Of a stretch of 64,000 bases of DNA, positions 52,946 to 62,140 are shown in pieces (the stretch's first letter is position 1; every line of letters starts with the position of its first letter). The translations under genes were made by a program, and so were the position numbers. The notes under the pieces are model-generated. The model saw only the letters and a program-made list of their open reading frames with translations. It had not been told where the DNA came from and did not search any database. Origin of the DNA: Mesorhizobium norvegicum (GTDB lineage Bacteria > Pseudomonadota > Alphaproteobacteria > Rhizobiales > Rhizobiaceae); assembly GCF_004919685.1 (NCBI RefSeq), contig NZ_SMYZ01000081.1:62001-126000 (forward strand), written 5' to 3'.

Positions 52946-53067
52946 TGTCAGGGCCGCGACACAAGTTTATTTAGCCAATTTAATATTTTTGCCAAATGTT
53001 AAACAGCTGAAAAGCAATCATAAAATTTCTTCTTCGATCCAGCCGGCCAAATTGGCACGAATTTTGA
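52946..53067 (+). promoter_or_regulatory. NifA site and sigma-54 promoter of nifHDK
   Basis: NifA site TGTCAGGGCCGCGACA at 52946-52961; promoter TGGCACGAATTTTGA at 53053-53067, distance 107. The -12 block is TTTTGA rather than TTTTGC, as in the P450 copy. nifH begins 86 bases downstream of the -12 element, behind a GGAAGGA ribosome site. This is the parent-type block of the four cassettes. Confidence 0.88.
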
Positions 53068-53153
53068 AACGATCGGTGCGAGGCGGCGGGATCTGCCGAC
53101 CGGCATTCAAGTCGCGGGTAACCGCTATGGATGGAAAGAAGGAAGGAAGCAAC

Positions 53154-54047
53154 ATGTCAGGTCTGCGTCAGATCGCATTCTACGGAAAGGGGGGCATCGG
53201 CAAGTCCACCACCTCTCAAAATACGCTAGCCGCCCTGGTCGACCTCGGACAGAAAATCCTGATCGTCGGCTGCGACCCCAAAGCCGACTCCACCCGGCTG
53301 ATCCTGAACGCAAAGGCGCAGGATACCGTTCTGCATCTCGCCGCCCAAGAAGGTTCTGTGGAAGACCTTGAACTCCAGGACGTGCTCAAGATCGGCTACA
53401 AAGACATCAAGTGCGTGGAGTCTGGCGGCCCCGAGCCGGGTGTCGGCTGCGCCGGCCGCGGCGTCATCACCTCGATCAACTTCCTCGAGGAGAACGGCGC
53501 CTATGATAATGTCGACTATGTCTCCTACGACGTGCTGGGCGACGTGGTGTGCGGCGGCTTTGCGATGCCGATCCGCGAAAACAAGGCCCAGGAAATCTAC
53601 ATCGTCATGTCCGGCGAGATGATGGCGCTCTATGCCGCCAACAACATCGCCAAGGGTATCCTGAAATACGCCCATTCGGGCGGCGTGCGGCTCGGCGGGC
53701 TGATCTGCAATGAGCGACAGACCGACCGCGAGCTCGACCTCTCCGAGGCGCTGGCCGCCAGACTCAATTCCAAGCTCATCCACTTCGTGCCGCGCGACAA
53801 CATCGTCCAGCACGCCGAACTGAGAAAGATGACGGTAATCCAGTATGCGCCGGACTCCAAACAGGCAGGGGAGTACCGCGCGTTGGCCGAGAAGATCCAT
53901 GTCAATTCGGGCCAGGGCACCATCCCGACCCCAATCACCATGGAGGAGCTCGAGGACATGCTGCTCGACTTCGGCATCATGAAGACGGACGAGCAAATGC
54001 TTGCCGAGCTTCAGGCCAAGGAAGCGAAATTGGCCGTCGCTCAGTAG
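53154..54047 (+). CDS. nifH: Nitrogenase iron protein NifH
   Basis: 297 residues. Homodimeric ATP-dependent reductase of MoFe protein, also needed for cofactor maturation. P-loop GKGGIGKSTT at residues 9-18, switch region VGCDPKADST, the [4Fe-4S] Cys in GVGCAGRGVITSIN (with the Arg used for ADP-ribosylation in some species), and the second ligand in DVLGDVVCGGFAMPI. Start at 53154 gives MSGLRQIAFYG. First gene of nifHDKENX. Confidence 0.99.
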   Translation: MSGLRQIAFYGKGGIGKSTTSQNTLAALVDLGQKILIVGCDPKADSTRLILNAKAQDTVLHLAAQEGSVEDLELQDVLKIGYKDIKCVESGGPEPGVGCAGRGVITSINFLEENGAYDNVDYVSYDVLGDVVCGGFAMPIRENKAQEIYIVMSGEMMALYAANNIAKGILKYAHSGGVRLGGLICNERQTDRELDLSEALAARLNSKLIHFVPRDNIVQHAELRKMTVIQYAPDSKQAGEYRALAEKIHVNSGQGTIPTPITMEELEDMLLDFGIMKTDEQMLAELQAKEAKLAVAQ

Positions 54048-54063
54048 CCGCCGCTACCGACAG

Positions 54064-54090
54064 GGGGCGCCGACCGTGACCTGGCGCCCC
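54064..54090 (+). terminator. Hairpin between nifH and nifD
   Basis: GGGGCGCC / GGCGCCCC (54064-54071 with 54083-54090) followed by TTTGT. It may act as a partial terminator or as an RNA-stabilising structure giving more nifH than nifD message; nifD follows 61 bases later without its own promoter. Confidence 0.55.
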
Positions 54091-54151
54091 TTTGTACGAA
54101 ACAAGGCCTCGTTGGCGAGGCGTTACCCGAACCTTGAAAGGGGCAGGTCCC

Positions 54152-55657
54152 ATGGGCCTCGACTATGAGAATGACGGCGCTTTGCATGCGAAGCTTATCG
54201 AAGACGTGCTGTCCCAATATCCAGACAAGGCGGCGAAGCGTCGCAAGAAGCACCTCAGTGTCGCAACGAGCAAGGACGAGGCTGGAGGTGAGGACAAGGG
54301 CCTTTCCGAATGCGACGTCAAATCGAACATCAAATCCATTCCGGGCGTGATGACTATCCGCGGCTGTGCCTATGCCGGCTCCAAGGGCGTGGTGTGGGGT
54401 CCGGTCAAGGATATGGTCCACATCTCGCACGGGCCAGTCGGTTGTGGGCAATATTCCTGGTCGCAACGCCGCAACTATTACGTCGGCACGACGGGCATCG
54501 ACACGTTCGTGACAATGCAGTTCACCTCCGACTTCCAGGAGAAGGACATCGTTTTCGGCGGTGACAAGAAGCTGGAAAAGATCATCGACGAGGTCGAGGA
54601 CCTGTTTCCGCTCAGTGGGGGCATCTCGGTGCAGTCCGAATGCCCGATCGGCCTGATCGGGGACGATATCGAGGCCGTGTCGCGCAAGAAGGCCAAGGAG
54701 CACGAAAAGACGATTGTACCGGTGCGCTGCGAAGGTTTCCGCGGCGTTTCACAATCGCTCGGCCACCACATTGCCAATGATGCGATCCGCGATTGGGTCT
54801 TCGACAAGGACGATGTCGATTTCGAGTCCGGCCCTTACGACGTCAATGTCGTTGGCGACTACAACATTGGCGGCGATGCCTGGGCTTCGCGAATCCTGCT
54901 TGAGGAGATTGGACTTCGGGTGGTCGGCAACTGGTCGGGCGACGCAACGCTCGCCGAGATAGAGCGCGCGCCCAAGGCCAAACTCAACCTGATCCACTGC
55001 TACCGGTCGATGAACTACATCTGCCGGCACATGGAGGAAAAGTACGGCATCGCCTGGATGGAATACAATTTCTTCGGCCCCTCCCAGATCGAGGCCTCCT
55101 TGCGCAACATCGCCAAACACTTCGGCCCGGAAATCGAGGAGAAGACCGAAAAGGTCATCGCCAAGTACCGGCCTTTGGTCGATGCCGTCATCGCCAAGTA
55201 CCAACCGCGCCTCGAAGGCAGGACGGTGATGCTCTATGTCGGCGGCCTGCGCCCCCGTCACGTCATCACTGCCTACGAGGACCTCGCTATGGTGATCGTT
55301 GGCACCGGCTACGAATTCGCCCACAACGACGACTATCAGCGCACCGGCCATTACGTGAAGAATGGCACGCTCCTCTATGACGACGTCACCGGTTATGAGC
55401 TGGAGAAGTTCATCGAAGGCATCCGCCCGGATCTCGTTGGCTCCGGTATCAAGGAGAAGTACCCGGTACAGAAGATGGGCATCCCGTTCCGCCAGATGCA
55501 CTCCTGGGACTATTCCGGCCCGTATCACGGTTATGACGGCTTCGCCATTTTCGCCCGCGACATGGATCTGGCCATCAACAACCCGGTCTGGGGTCTCTAC
55601 CGCGCGCCGTGGAAAAAGATGAAGGACGCGCCGCCGACGGCGGTCGCCGCCGAATGA
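54152..55657 (+). CDS. nifD: Nitrogenase MoFe protein alpha chain NifD
   Basis: 501 residues. P-cluster cysteines in IRGCAYAGSKG, GPVGCGQYSW and QSECPIGLIGDDIEAV. FeMo-cofactor ligands are Cys in LIHCYRSMNYI and His in MHSWDYSGPYHGYDG. With NifK it forms the catalytic alpha2beta2 tetramer. AAAGG upstream of the ATG at 54152. Confidence 0.99.
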   Translation: MGLDYENDGALHAKLIEDVLSQYPDKAAKRRKKHLSVATSKDEAGGEDKGLSECDVKSNIKSIPGVMTIRGCAYAGSKGVVWGPVKDMVHISHGPVGCGQYSWSQRRNYYVGTTGIDTFVTMQFTSDFQEKDIVFGGDKKLEKIIDEVEDLFPLSGGISVQSECPIGLIGDDIEAVSRKKAKEHEKTIVPVRCEGFRGVSQSLGHHIANDAIRDWVFDKDDVDFESGPYDVNVVGDYNIGGDAWASRILLEEIGLRVVGNWSGDATLAEIERAPKAKLNLIHCYRSMNYICRHMEEKYGIAWMEYNFFGPSQIEASLRNIAKHFGPEIEEKTEKVIAKYRPLVDAVIAKYQPRLEGRTVMLYVGGLRPRHVITAYEDLAMVIVGTGYEFAHNDDYQRTGHYVKNGTLLYDDVTGYELEKFIEGIRPDLVGSGIKEKYPVQKMGIPFRQMHSWDYSGPYHGYDGFAIFARDMDLAINNPVWGLYRAPWKKMKDAPPTAVAAE

Positions 55658-55662
55658 GGACT

Positions 55663-55687
55663 GGCCTCCCTCCCTGGCAGGGAGGCC
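55663..55687 (+). other. Stem-loop between nifD and nifK
   Basis: GGCCTCCCT / AGGGAGGCC, nine-base perfect stem with a seven-base loop and no T-run, five bases after the nifD stop. More likely an RNA processing or stability element than a terminator, since nifK follows in the operon. Confidence 0.5.
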
Positions 55688-55788
55688 GATAAATGCTTGG
55701 GGCGTGCTCGATCCACGCTGGATGCCCTTTAACGCTTTGATGTCCCTGTGCTGCCGCTTGCCGCAGCCAGATGGAAAAGGTGACCACC

Positions 55789-57330
55789 ATGCCGCAATCG
55801 GCCGAAAAAATTCTCGACCATGCTCCCCTGTTCCGCGAGCCGGAATACAGACAAATGCTTGCCGAGAAGAAACTGAATTTCGAATGTCCGCACCCTGATC
55901 AGATCGTTACCGATCAACGCGAATTGACCAAAACTTGGGAATACCGCGAAAAGAACCTCGCTCGCGAGGCGCTTGTCATAAACCCCGCCAAGGCCTGCCA
56001 GCCGCTCGGCGCGGTGTTCGCGGCCGCGGGCTTCGAGCGGACCATGTCTTTCGTTCACGGTAGCCAGGGCTGCGTTGCCTACTATCGCTCGCATCTGTCG
56101 CGACATTTCAAGGAGCCTTCGTCAGCGGTTTCCTCCTCGATGACCGAGGACGCGGCAGTGTTTGGCGGCCTCAAGAACATGGTCGACGGGCTCGCCAATA
56201 CCTACAAGCTCTACGACCCCAAGATGATCGCCGTCTCGACTACCTGCATGGCCGAGGTCATTGGCGACGACTTGCGGAGCTTCATAGAGAACGCCAAGAA
56301 CGAAGGCTCGGTCCCGTGCGACTTCGACGTGCCTTTCGCTCATACGCCTGCCTTTGTCGGCAGCCATGTCGATGGCTATGACGGCATGGTGAAGGGCGTG
56401 CTGGAGCATTTCTGGAAGGGCAGCGAGCGCTCAAAGGCCGCTGGGACCATCAACATCATTCCAGGCTTCGACGGATTCTGCGTCGGAAACAACCGGGAAC
56501 TTAAGCGCCTCCTCGACCTGATGGGTGTCACCTATATCGTCATTCAGGACGCCTCAGACCAGTTCGACACGCCGTCGGACGGCGAATACCGCATGTATGA
56601 CGGTGGCACCAAGATCGAAGACCTGAAAGGGGCGCTCAACGCGGAGGCGACACTGTCGCTGCAGCATTACAACACCCGCAAGACGCTGGAATATTGCAAC
56701 GAGGTCGGGCAGGCGACGGCATCCTTCCACTATCCGCTGGGTGTCCAGGCGACCGACGAATTCCTGATGAAGGTCTCGGCGATTTCCGGCCAGGAGATCC
56801 CCGAGGCAATCCGGATGGAGCGCGGCCGACTGGTTGACGCCATGGCGGACAGCCAGTCATGGCTGCACGGCAAGAAGTACGCAATCTATGGGGATCCGGA
56901 CTTCGTCTACGCCATGGCCCGCTTCGTCATGGAGACCGGCGGCGAGCCGACACATTGCCTCGCGACCAACGGCACATCGGCCTGGGAGGCCGAGATGAAG
57001 GAATTGCTTGCATCCTCGTCCTTCGGCCAGGATGCGCAGATCTGGGCGGGCAAGGATCTCTGGGCGATGCGTTCGCTGCTGTTTACAGAGCCGGTGGACC
57101 TGCTGATCGGCAATTCCTATGGCAAGTATCTGGAGCGCGACACCGGCACGCCGCTGATCCGGCTGATGTTTCCAATCTTCGACCGGCACCATCACCATCG
57201 CTTTCCCCTCATGGGCTACCAGGGTGGATTACGCGTGCTGACGACGATCCTCGACAAGATATTCGACAAGCTCGATCGCGAGACGAGCGAAACGGGCGTG
57301 ACGGACTATTCCTATGACCTCACCCGCTAA
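55789..57330 (+). CDS. nifK: Nitrogenase MoFe protein beta chain NifK
   Basis: 513 residues from the ATG at 55789 (AAAGGTG upstream; another ATG at 55771 lies six codons earlier). P-cluster ligands in KACQPLGAVFAAAGF, VHGSQGCVAYYRSHL and VSTTCMAEVIGDD. FPIFDRHHHHRFPLMGYQGG is the conserved C-terminal part. Confidence 0.99.
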   Translation: MPQSAEKILDHAPLFREPEYRQMLAEKKLNFECPHPDQIVTDQRELTKTWEYREKNLAREALVINPAKACQPLGAVFAAAGFERTMSFVHGSQGCVAYYRSHLSRHFKEPSSAVSSSMTEDAAVFGGLKNMVDGLANTYKLYDPKMIAVSTTCMAEVIGDDLRSFIENAKNEGSVPCDFDVPFAHTPAFVGSHVDGYDGMVKGVLEHFWKGSERSKAAGTINIIPGFDGFCVGNNRELKRLLDLMGVTYIVIQDASDQFDTPSDGEYRMYDGGTKIEDLKGALNAEATLSLQHYNTRKTLEYCNEVGQATASFHYPLGVQATDEFLMKVSAISGQEIPEAIRMERGRLVDAMADSQSWLHGKKYAIYGDPDFVYAMARFVMETGGEPTHCLATNGTSAWEAEMKELLASSSFGQDAQIWAGKDLWAMRSLLFTEPVDLLIGNSYGKYLERDTGTPLIRLMFPIFDRHHHHRFPLMGYQGGLRVLTTILDKIFDKLDRETSETGVTDYSYDLTR

Positions 57331-57389
57331 GCCCGTGCCGGCTTTTCGCCGAGGCCGCCCATGCCCAATGGACTTCGGAGACTGACGCA

Positions 57390-58880
57390 ATGACCTCGCT
57401 CAGTGCCAAGATCCAGGACGTTTTCGACGAACCCGCCTGCGAGACCAACCGCGGCAAGAATGCCAAGGCGCGCAAGCAGGGCTGCTCGAAGCCGCTGACC
57501 CCCGGGGCGGCAGCCGGCGGCTGCGCCTTTGACGGCGCCAAGATCGTCCTGCAGCCGATCACCGACGTTGCGCACCTGGTCCATGCGCCGCTCGCCTGCG
57601 AGGGCAATTCCTGGGACAACAGAGGCGCAGCTTCGTCCGGGCCAACCCTGTGGCGGACAAGCTTTACAACCGACCTCACCGAACTCGACATCGTGATGGG
57701 GCAGGGCGAGCGGAAGCTGTTCAGGGCGATCCGCGAGATCAAGGATACATATACGCCGCCGGCAGTCTTCGTCTATTCGACCTGCGTGACGGCGCTGATC
57801 GGCGACGACATCGAGGCCGTGTGCAAACGCGCGGCCGAAAAATTCGGCTTGGCCGTGGTGCCGATCAATGCGCCGGGCTTGGCCGGCTCCAAAAACCTCG
57901 GCAACAAACTTGCCGCCGAAGCGTTGCTCGATCATGTCATCGGCACGGTGGAACCCGACGACGCCGGGCCCTACGACATCAACATCCTTGGCGAATTCAA
58001 CCTCTCCGGCGAATTCTGGCTGGTGAAGCCGCTGCTTGATCGGCTTGGCATCCGGGTGCGCGCCTGCATACCGGGCGATGCGCGTTACATCGACGTTGCA
58101 TCCGCGCACCGCGCCCGGGCGGCTATGCTGGTGTGCTCGAGCGCACTCATCAATCTGGCCCGCAAGATGGAGGGGCGCTGGGACATCCCGTTCTTCGAGG
58201 GCTCCTTCTACGGCATAACCGATACCTCCGAAGCACTTCGCAACATTGCTGAGCTGCTGGTGAGAAAGGGCGCCGATGCGGAGATCCTCGATCGCACAGA
58301 GACGCTGATTGCCGAGCAGGAGGCGATTGCGTGGAAGAAGCTCGAGGCCTACCGCCGGCGGCTTCAAGGCAAGCGCGTGCTGCTCAATACAGGCGGTGTG
58401 AAGTCCTGGTCAGTCGTCCACGCGCTGATGGAGATTGGCATGGAGATCGTCGGCACCTCGGTCAAGAAATCCACCGTCGAAGACAAGGAGCGGATCAAAC
58501 GGATCCTCAAGGACGAAAACCACATGTTCGAGCAGATGGCAGCGCGCGATCTTTACGCCATGCTCTCAAAACACAAGGCCGACATCATGCTGTCGGGCGG
58601 GCGCACGCAATTCATCGCCCTGAAGGCCAAGACACCGTGGCTCGATATCAACCAGGAGCGCCAACATCCTTATGCCGGCTATGACGGCATGGTGGAACTT
58701 GTACGGCAGATCGACCTCGCCATTCATAACCCGATCTGGGGCCAGGTGCGGGAGCCGGCGCCATGGGATCGCCAGCCTGCCGGGCAGGACGATCTGGCGA
58801 GCACGAAGAACGGGACAGCGACTGTGAACGCTTTCAATGAATTCGCCGGCGCGACGGCTCACCGCTTCGGCGACCGATGA
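57390..58880 (+). CDS. nifE: FeMo-cofactor scaffold protein NifE
   Basis: 496 residues. Homologue of NifD that with NifN forms the scaffold on which NifB-co becomes FeMo-cofactor. Cluster cysteines in GGCAFDGAKIVL, HAPLACEGNSWDN and VYSTCVTALIGDDIEAV. The C-terminal tail (about 475-496) is longer than usual. GGAG upstream of the ATG; ten bases before nifN. Confidence 0.98.
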   Translation: MTSLSAKIQDVFDEPACETNRGKNAKARKQGCSKPLTPGAAAGGCAFDGAKIVLQPITDVAHLVHAPLACEGNSWDNRGAASSGPTLWRTSFTTDLTELDIVMGQGERKLFRAIREIKDTYTPPAVFVYSTCVTALIGDDIEAVCKRAAEKFGLAVVPINAPGLAGSKNLGNKLAAEALLDHVIGTVEPDDAGPYDINILGEFNLSGEFWLVKPLLDRLGIRVRACIPGDARYIDVASAHRARAAMLVCSSALINLARKMEGRWDIPFFEGSFYGITDTSEALRNIAELLVRKGADAEILDRTETLIAEQEAIAWKKLEAYRRRLQGKRVLLNTGGVKSWSVVHALMEIGMEIVGTSVKKSTVEDKERIKRILKDENHMFEQMAARDLYAMLSKHKADIMLSGGRTQFIALKAKTPWLDINQERQHPYAGYDGMVELVRQIDLAIHNPIWGQVREPAPWDRQPAGQDDLASTKNGTATVNAFNEFAGATAHRFGDR

Positions 58881-58889
58881 GGAAATCCG

Positions 58890-60272
58890 ATGGTCCGCAT
58901 CCTTCGCAATACCAAATCAGCGGCGGTCAACCCCCTGAAGTCGTCGCAGCCGCTGGGTGCCGCCTTCGCTTTTCTTGGAGTCGAGGGTGCGATGCCCCTG
59001 TTCCATGGCAGCCAAGGCTGCACCAGCTTCGCGCTCGTGCTCTTCGTGCGGCATTTCAAGGAAGCGATCCCCTTGCAGACAACGGCGATGGATGAGGTGG
59101 CAACCATACTCGGCGGAGCGGACCATCTGGAAGAGGCGATCCTCAACCTCAAAACCCGCACTAAGCCAAAGCTGATAGGAGTGTGCACGACCGCGCTGGT
59201 GGAGACCCGTGGCGAAGACTGCGCGAGTGATATCGCCAACGTCAAGCTGAAGCATGCGGAAGAGCTCGCGGGTACGGAGGTTGTGCTGGCCAACACGCCT
59301 GATTTCGGCGGCGCGATCGAAGAAGGCTGGGCCAAGGCTGTCGCGGCGATGATCGAAGGGATTACACGGTCGGGCGCACGGACCCGGCAGCCGAAGAAGA
59401 TCGCGATCCTGCCCGGATGCAACCTCACTGTCGCTGACGTCGAGCATTTGCGTGACATGGTTGAAAGTTTTGGGCTCAAGCCGGTTATCCTGCCGGACGT
59501 CTCCGGCTCACTCGACGGCACGGTTCCTGACCGCTGGGTAACCACTACCTATGGCGGCACCAGCGTCGAGGAAATCCGCGAGCTTGGCATGGCCGCGCAA
59601 TGCATCGTCATCGGCGAGCACATGCGCCACCCGGCGAAAACGCTGCACGGGTTGACCGGCGTGCCTTACGCGGTGTTCCAGTCGCTGACCGGATTGAAGG
59701 CCGTCGACCGGTTCGTCTCGCTGCTATCGGCGGTTTCGGGCGCCGCGGTGCCGGCCCGGGTTCGCCGTCACCGGGCGCAATTGGAGGATGCATTGCTCGA
59801 CGGACATTTCCATTTCGGAGGCAAGAAAATTGCGATCGCTGCTGAACCAGACCAACTCTATCAACTCGCAACCTTCTTCACCGGCATGGGCTGTGACATC
59901 GCGGCGGCGGTCACGACGACCGATATGTCGAAGATTCTGCAAAAAGTACCGGCGGAGTGGGTTCAGATCGGCGATCTCGGCGATTTGGAAGCTCTTGCAG
60001 CGGGCGCGGATCTTCTCGTAACACATTCCCACGGTCGCCAGGCGTCGCGACGCCTTGGCATTCCGCTCATGCGCGTCGGCTTCCCTATCTTCGACCGGCT
60101 TGGCAGCCAGCACAAGCTCACAATCCTCTATCGGGGGACCCGCGACCTGATCTTCGATGTTGCCAATATCTTTCAGGCCAACCAGCACGCGCCGACGCCT
60201 GAGGCGCTTGATCCATTCCGGAAACGAGAAATGCCAGATGAGCTCCGTTCGTCGCCTCTCACTCGTCACTGA
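58890..60272 (+). CDS. nifN: FeMo-cofactor scaffold protein NifN
   Basis: 460 residues, homologue of NifK. FLGVEGAMPLFHGSQGCTSF and GVCTTALVETRGED are the diagnostic segments. Partner of NifE. Its 3' end overlaps the nifX start by 35 bases. Confidence 0.98.
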   Translation: MVRILRNTKSAAVNPLKSSQPLGAAFAFLGVEGAMPLFHGSQGCTSFALVLFVRHFKEAIPLQTTAMDEVATILGGADHLEEAILNLKTRTKPKLIGVCTTALVETRGEDCASDIANVKLKHAEELAGTEVVLANTPDFGGAIEEGWAKAVAAMIEGITRSGARTRQPKKIAILPGCNLTVADVEHLRDMVESFGLKPVILPDVSGSLDGTVPDRWVTTTYGGTSVEEIRELGMAAQCIVIGEHMRHPAKTLHGLTGVPYAVFQSLTGLKAVDRFVSLLSAVSGAAVPARVRRHRAQLEDALLDGHFHFGGKKIAIAAEPDQLYQLATFFTGMGCDIAAAVTTTDMSKILQKVPAEWVQIGDLGDLEALAAGADLLVTHSHGRQASRRLGIPLMRVGFPIFDRLGSQHKLTILYRGTRDLIFDVANIFQANQHAPTPEALDPFRKREMPDELRSSPLTRH

Positions 60273-60735
60273 CGAGGTTCACGCACCGATGACGGACCGA
60301 CGGGCAGGCGCATTGCGCGTAGCCATCGCCACGCAAGACATGACGAATCTCAATGCCCATTTCGGGTCGGCCAAGCGCTTTGCTGTCTACGACGTGACGC
60401 GCGAGGAGTGGCATCTCGTGGAAGCCGTGGCCTTCGATGACGTTTCCGATGAGAGCGGGAAGCGTCGGACCGAGGGCGATGACCGCGTCACGCCGAAGGT
60501 GGAGGCGCTGAAGGGCTGCCATCTGCTGTTTTGTCTGGCCATCGGCGGGCCTTCGGCAGCCAAGGTTATTTCGGCAAAAATCCATCCAATCAAGGTGCCG
60601 CAGCCACAAACCATCCAAGAGGTGCTGTTGCGCACGCAGATGATGCTGAGAACGTGTCCTCCGCCCTGGCTGCGCAAGGTGCTGGCCGAAGCTGGTGTCG
60701 CCGAAAAGAAACCCTCTTTCGAGGACGAGGACTAA
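60238..60735 (+). CDS. nifX: FeMo-cofactor carrier protein NifX
   Basis: 165 residues from the ATG at 60238, inside the nifN 3' end. RVAIATQDMTNLNAHFGSAK and LKGCHLLFCLAIGGPSAAKV are the NifX domain. It binds NifB-co and later intermediates on the way to NifEN. An ATG at 60289 is the alternative start. Confidence 0.95.
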   Translation: MSSVRRLSLVTDEVHAPMTDRRAGALRVAIATQDMTNLNAHFGSAKRFAVYDVTREEWHLVEAVAFDDVSDESGKRRTEGDDRVTPKVEALKGCHLLFCLAIGGPSAAKVISAKIHPIKVPQPQTIQEVLLRTQMMLRTCPPPWLRKVLAEAGVAEKKPSFEDED

Positions 60736-60751
60736 AACGAGGAAGTGCAAA

Positions 60752-61231
60752 ATGTTTGAAGTCGCTATCAGCCCTGCTGTCAACGATGACGAAGCGGCCC
60801 TTGCCAGCCCATTCGTCAAATGCCTCGTGCGGCTGATCCGTGCTCAGGATACCCACGGGTCATGGGACGGCACAGCGGATGCCGAGTTGCTGGCCGACTT
60901 CATCGTCAGCAAGGAACGGCGTCGTACGATCCCAATCATCGGCGATCCCGATCCGGACGTGCTGTGGAGGCTCGACAAGTTTTACACTGCCGTCGCCCTT
61001 GCGATCGAGGAGCGCTCCGGCCTGATGGCATCGCCGATGATCGAAATGAGCCATGAGGGGTTCGGGCGCGTGCTTTTCACCGCCGGGCGGCTGGTCGTTT
61101 TGTCCAAGACCGTGCGCGACGTCCATCGGTTCGGCTTCGAGACGTTCTGCAAACTCGCCGCGGCCGGTACGAAATTGGTCGACGATGCCATCGCAGCCAT
61201 CGACGCCTATCCCGAGGTGGCACGGGCATGA
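60752..61231 (+). CDS. NifX-associated protein (DUF269)
   Basis: 159 residues from the ATG at 60752 with GAGGAAG upstream. PFVKCLVRLIRAQDTHGSWD and FGRVLFTAGRLVVLSKTVRD define the family, which nearly always follows nifX. Function not established. Confidence 0.94.
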   Translation: MFEVAISPAVNDDEAALASPFVKCLVRLIRAQDTHGSWDGTADAELLADFIVSKERRRTIPIIGDPDPDVLWRLDKFYTAVALAIEERSGLMASPMIEMSHEGFGRVLFTAGRLVVLSKTVRDVHRFGFETFCKLAAAGTKLVDDAIAAIDAYPEVARA

Positions 61232-61336
61232 AACCAATTTTCGAGCAAGAGGATCATGTCAGGCCTTGAGGAGCCGCGATGGCCAGCCCACGCGGCCGAC
61301 GCGGTCGAGGCCAATGTGGTTCTCGGGGTAGCGCTG

Positions 61337-62041
61337 ATGAAGCCACTCGTCCTGATCTGTTCGCAAGATGCGGAGTTCTATCTGTTCCTCAGCCACATAC
61401 TGGAGGTGGACGGCTTCGTCAGTGAGCCGGCAGGCGGCGCCAAGGAAGCACTTGCAAAGGCCGACGAACGGGAATTCCAGGCCGTGGTGCTGGACTGCGG
61501 TCCAACGAGCCTTACCGGGTCCGCAATCTGCGCCCGGCTCAAGCGGGAACCCCGGACCGGCGGCCTGCCCATCATTGCCCTGATCGCGCCCGGCGCCGAG
61601 AACCAGCACCTTGATCTGTTGAAGGCCGGCATTGACGAGAGCTTTGTGCGGCCAATGGCGCCGGCCAAGCTGCTCGATTATCTGCGGACGAGGCTGGCGC
61701 TGCCGAAGCCGGGTTCAAACGGGATTGAAAACGACAGCTGGCTTTCCTATGGCAGCCTTGAGATGAAGCTCGATGCCCACCGGGTTTGCGGCAATGGCCA
61801 TGACATCCATCTCGGACCGATCGAGTTCAACGTGCTGCGGCATTTGCTGGAGGCTCCCGGCAAGGTCTTCAGCCGGGACGAGCTGATCGGCGGGGCCTGG
61901 CCGGCCAATATCCATGTCGGTCTACGCACAGTCGATGTCCATATCAGTCGGCTCAGAAAGGCACTGGAGACGGCCTCGACCGGTATCGTCATTCGTACCG
62001 TCAGATCGGCCGGCTACTCGCTCGAGAAGCTGGACGGCTGA
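61337..62041 (+). CDS. Atypical OmpR/PhoB-type response regulator
   Basis: 234 residues from the ATG at 61337; an ATG at 61256 would add 27 residues. Receiver domain (1-120) then a winged-helix output domain (YGSLEMKLDAHRVC, VDVHISRLRKALE, IRTVRSAGYSLE). The phospho-acceptor Asp seems present (AVVLDCGPTS), but the acidic pair near the N-terminus is reduced (LICSQDAEF), the usual Thr/Ser is Ile (IALIAP) and the conserved Lys is Arg (SFVRPMAP). Phosphorylation-independent action is possible. No sensor kinase is nearby. It follows the DUF269 gene on the same strand. Confidence 0.88.
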   Translation: MKPLVLICSQDAEFYLFLSHILEVDGFVSEPAGGAKEALAKADEREFQAVVLDCGPTSLTGSAICARLKREPRTGGLPIIALIAPGAENQHLDLLKAGIDESFVRPMAPAKLLDYLRTRLALPKPGSNGIENDSWLSYGSLEMKLDAHRVCGNGHDIHLGPIEFNVLRHLLEAPGKVFSRDELIGGAWPANIHVGLRTVDVHISRLRKALETASTGIVIRTVRSAGYSLEKLDG

Positions 62042-62140
62042 ATCGAGTGCCGGGTCTGGTGCCACTCTCTTTTCCTCGCGCTGTGAGCCGGTCTTGCGGC
62101 CTGAAACGCCCTCATCGAACACTCAGGAAGAAGCAGGAAA

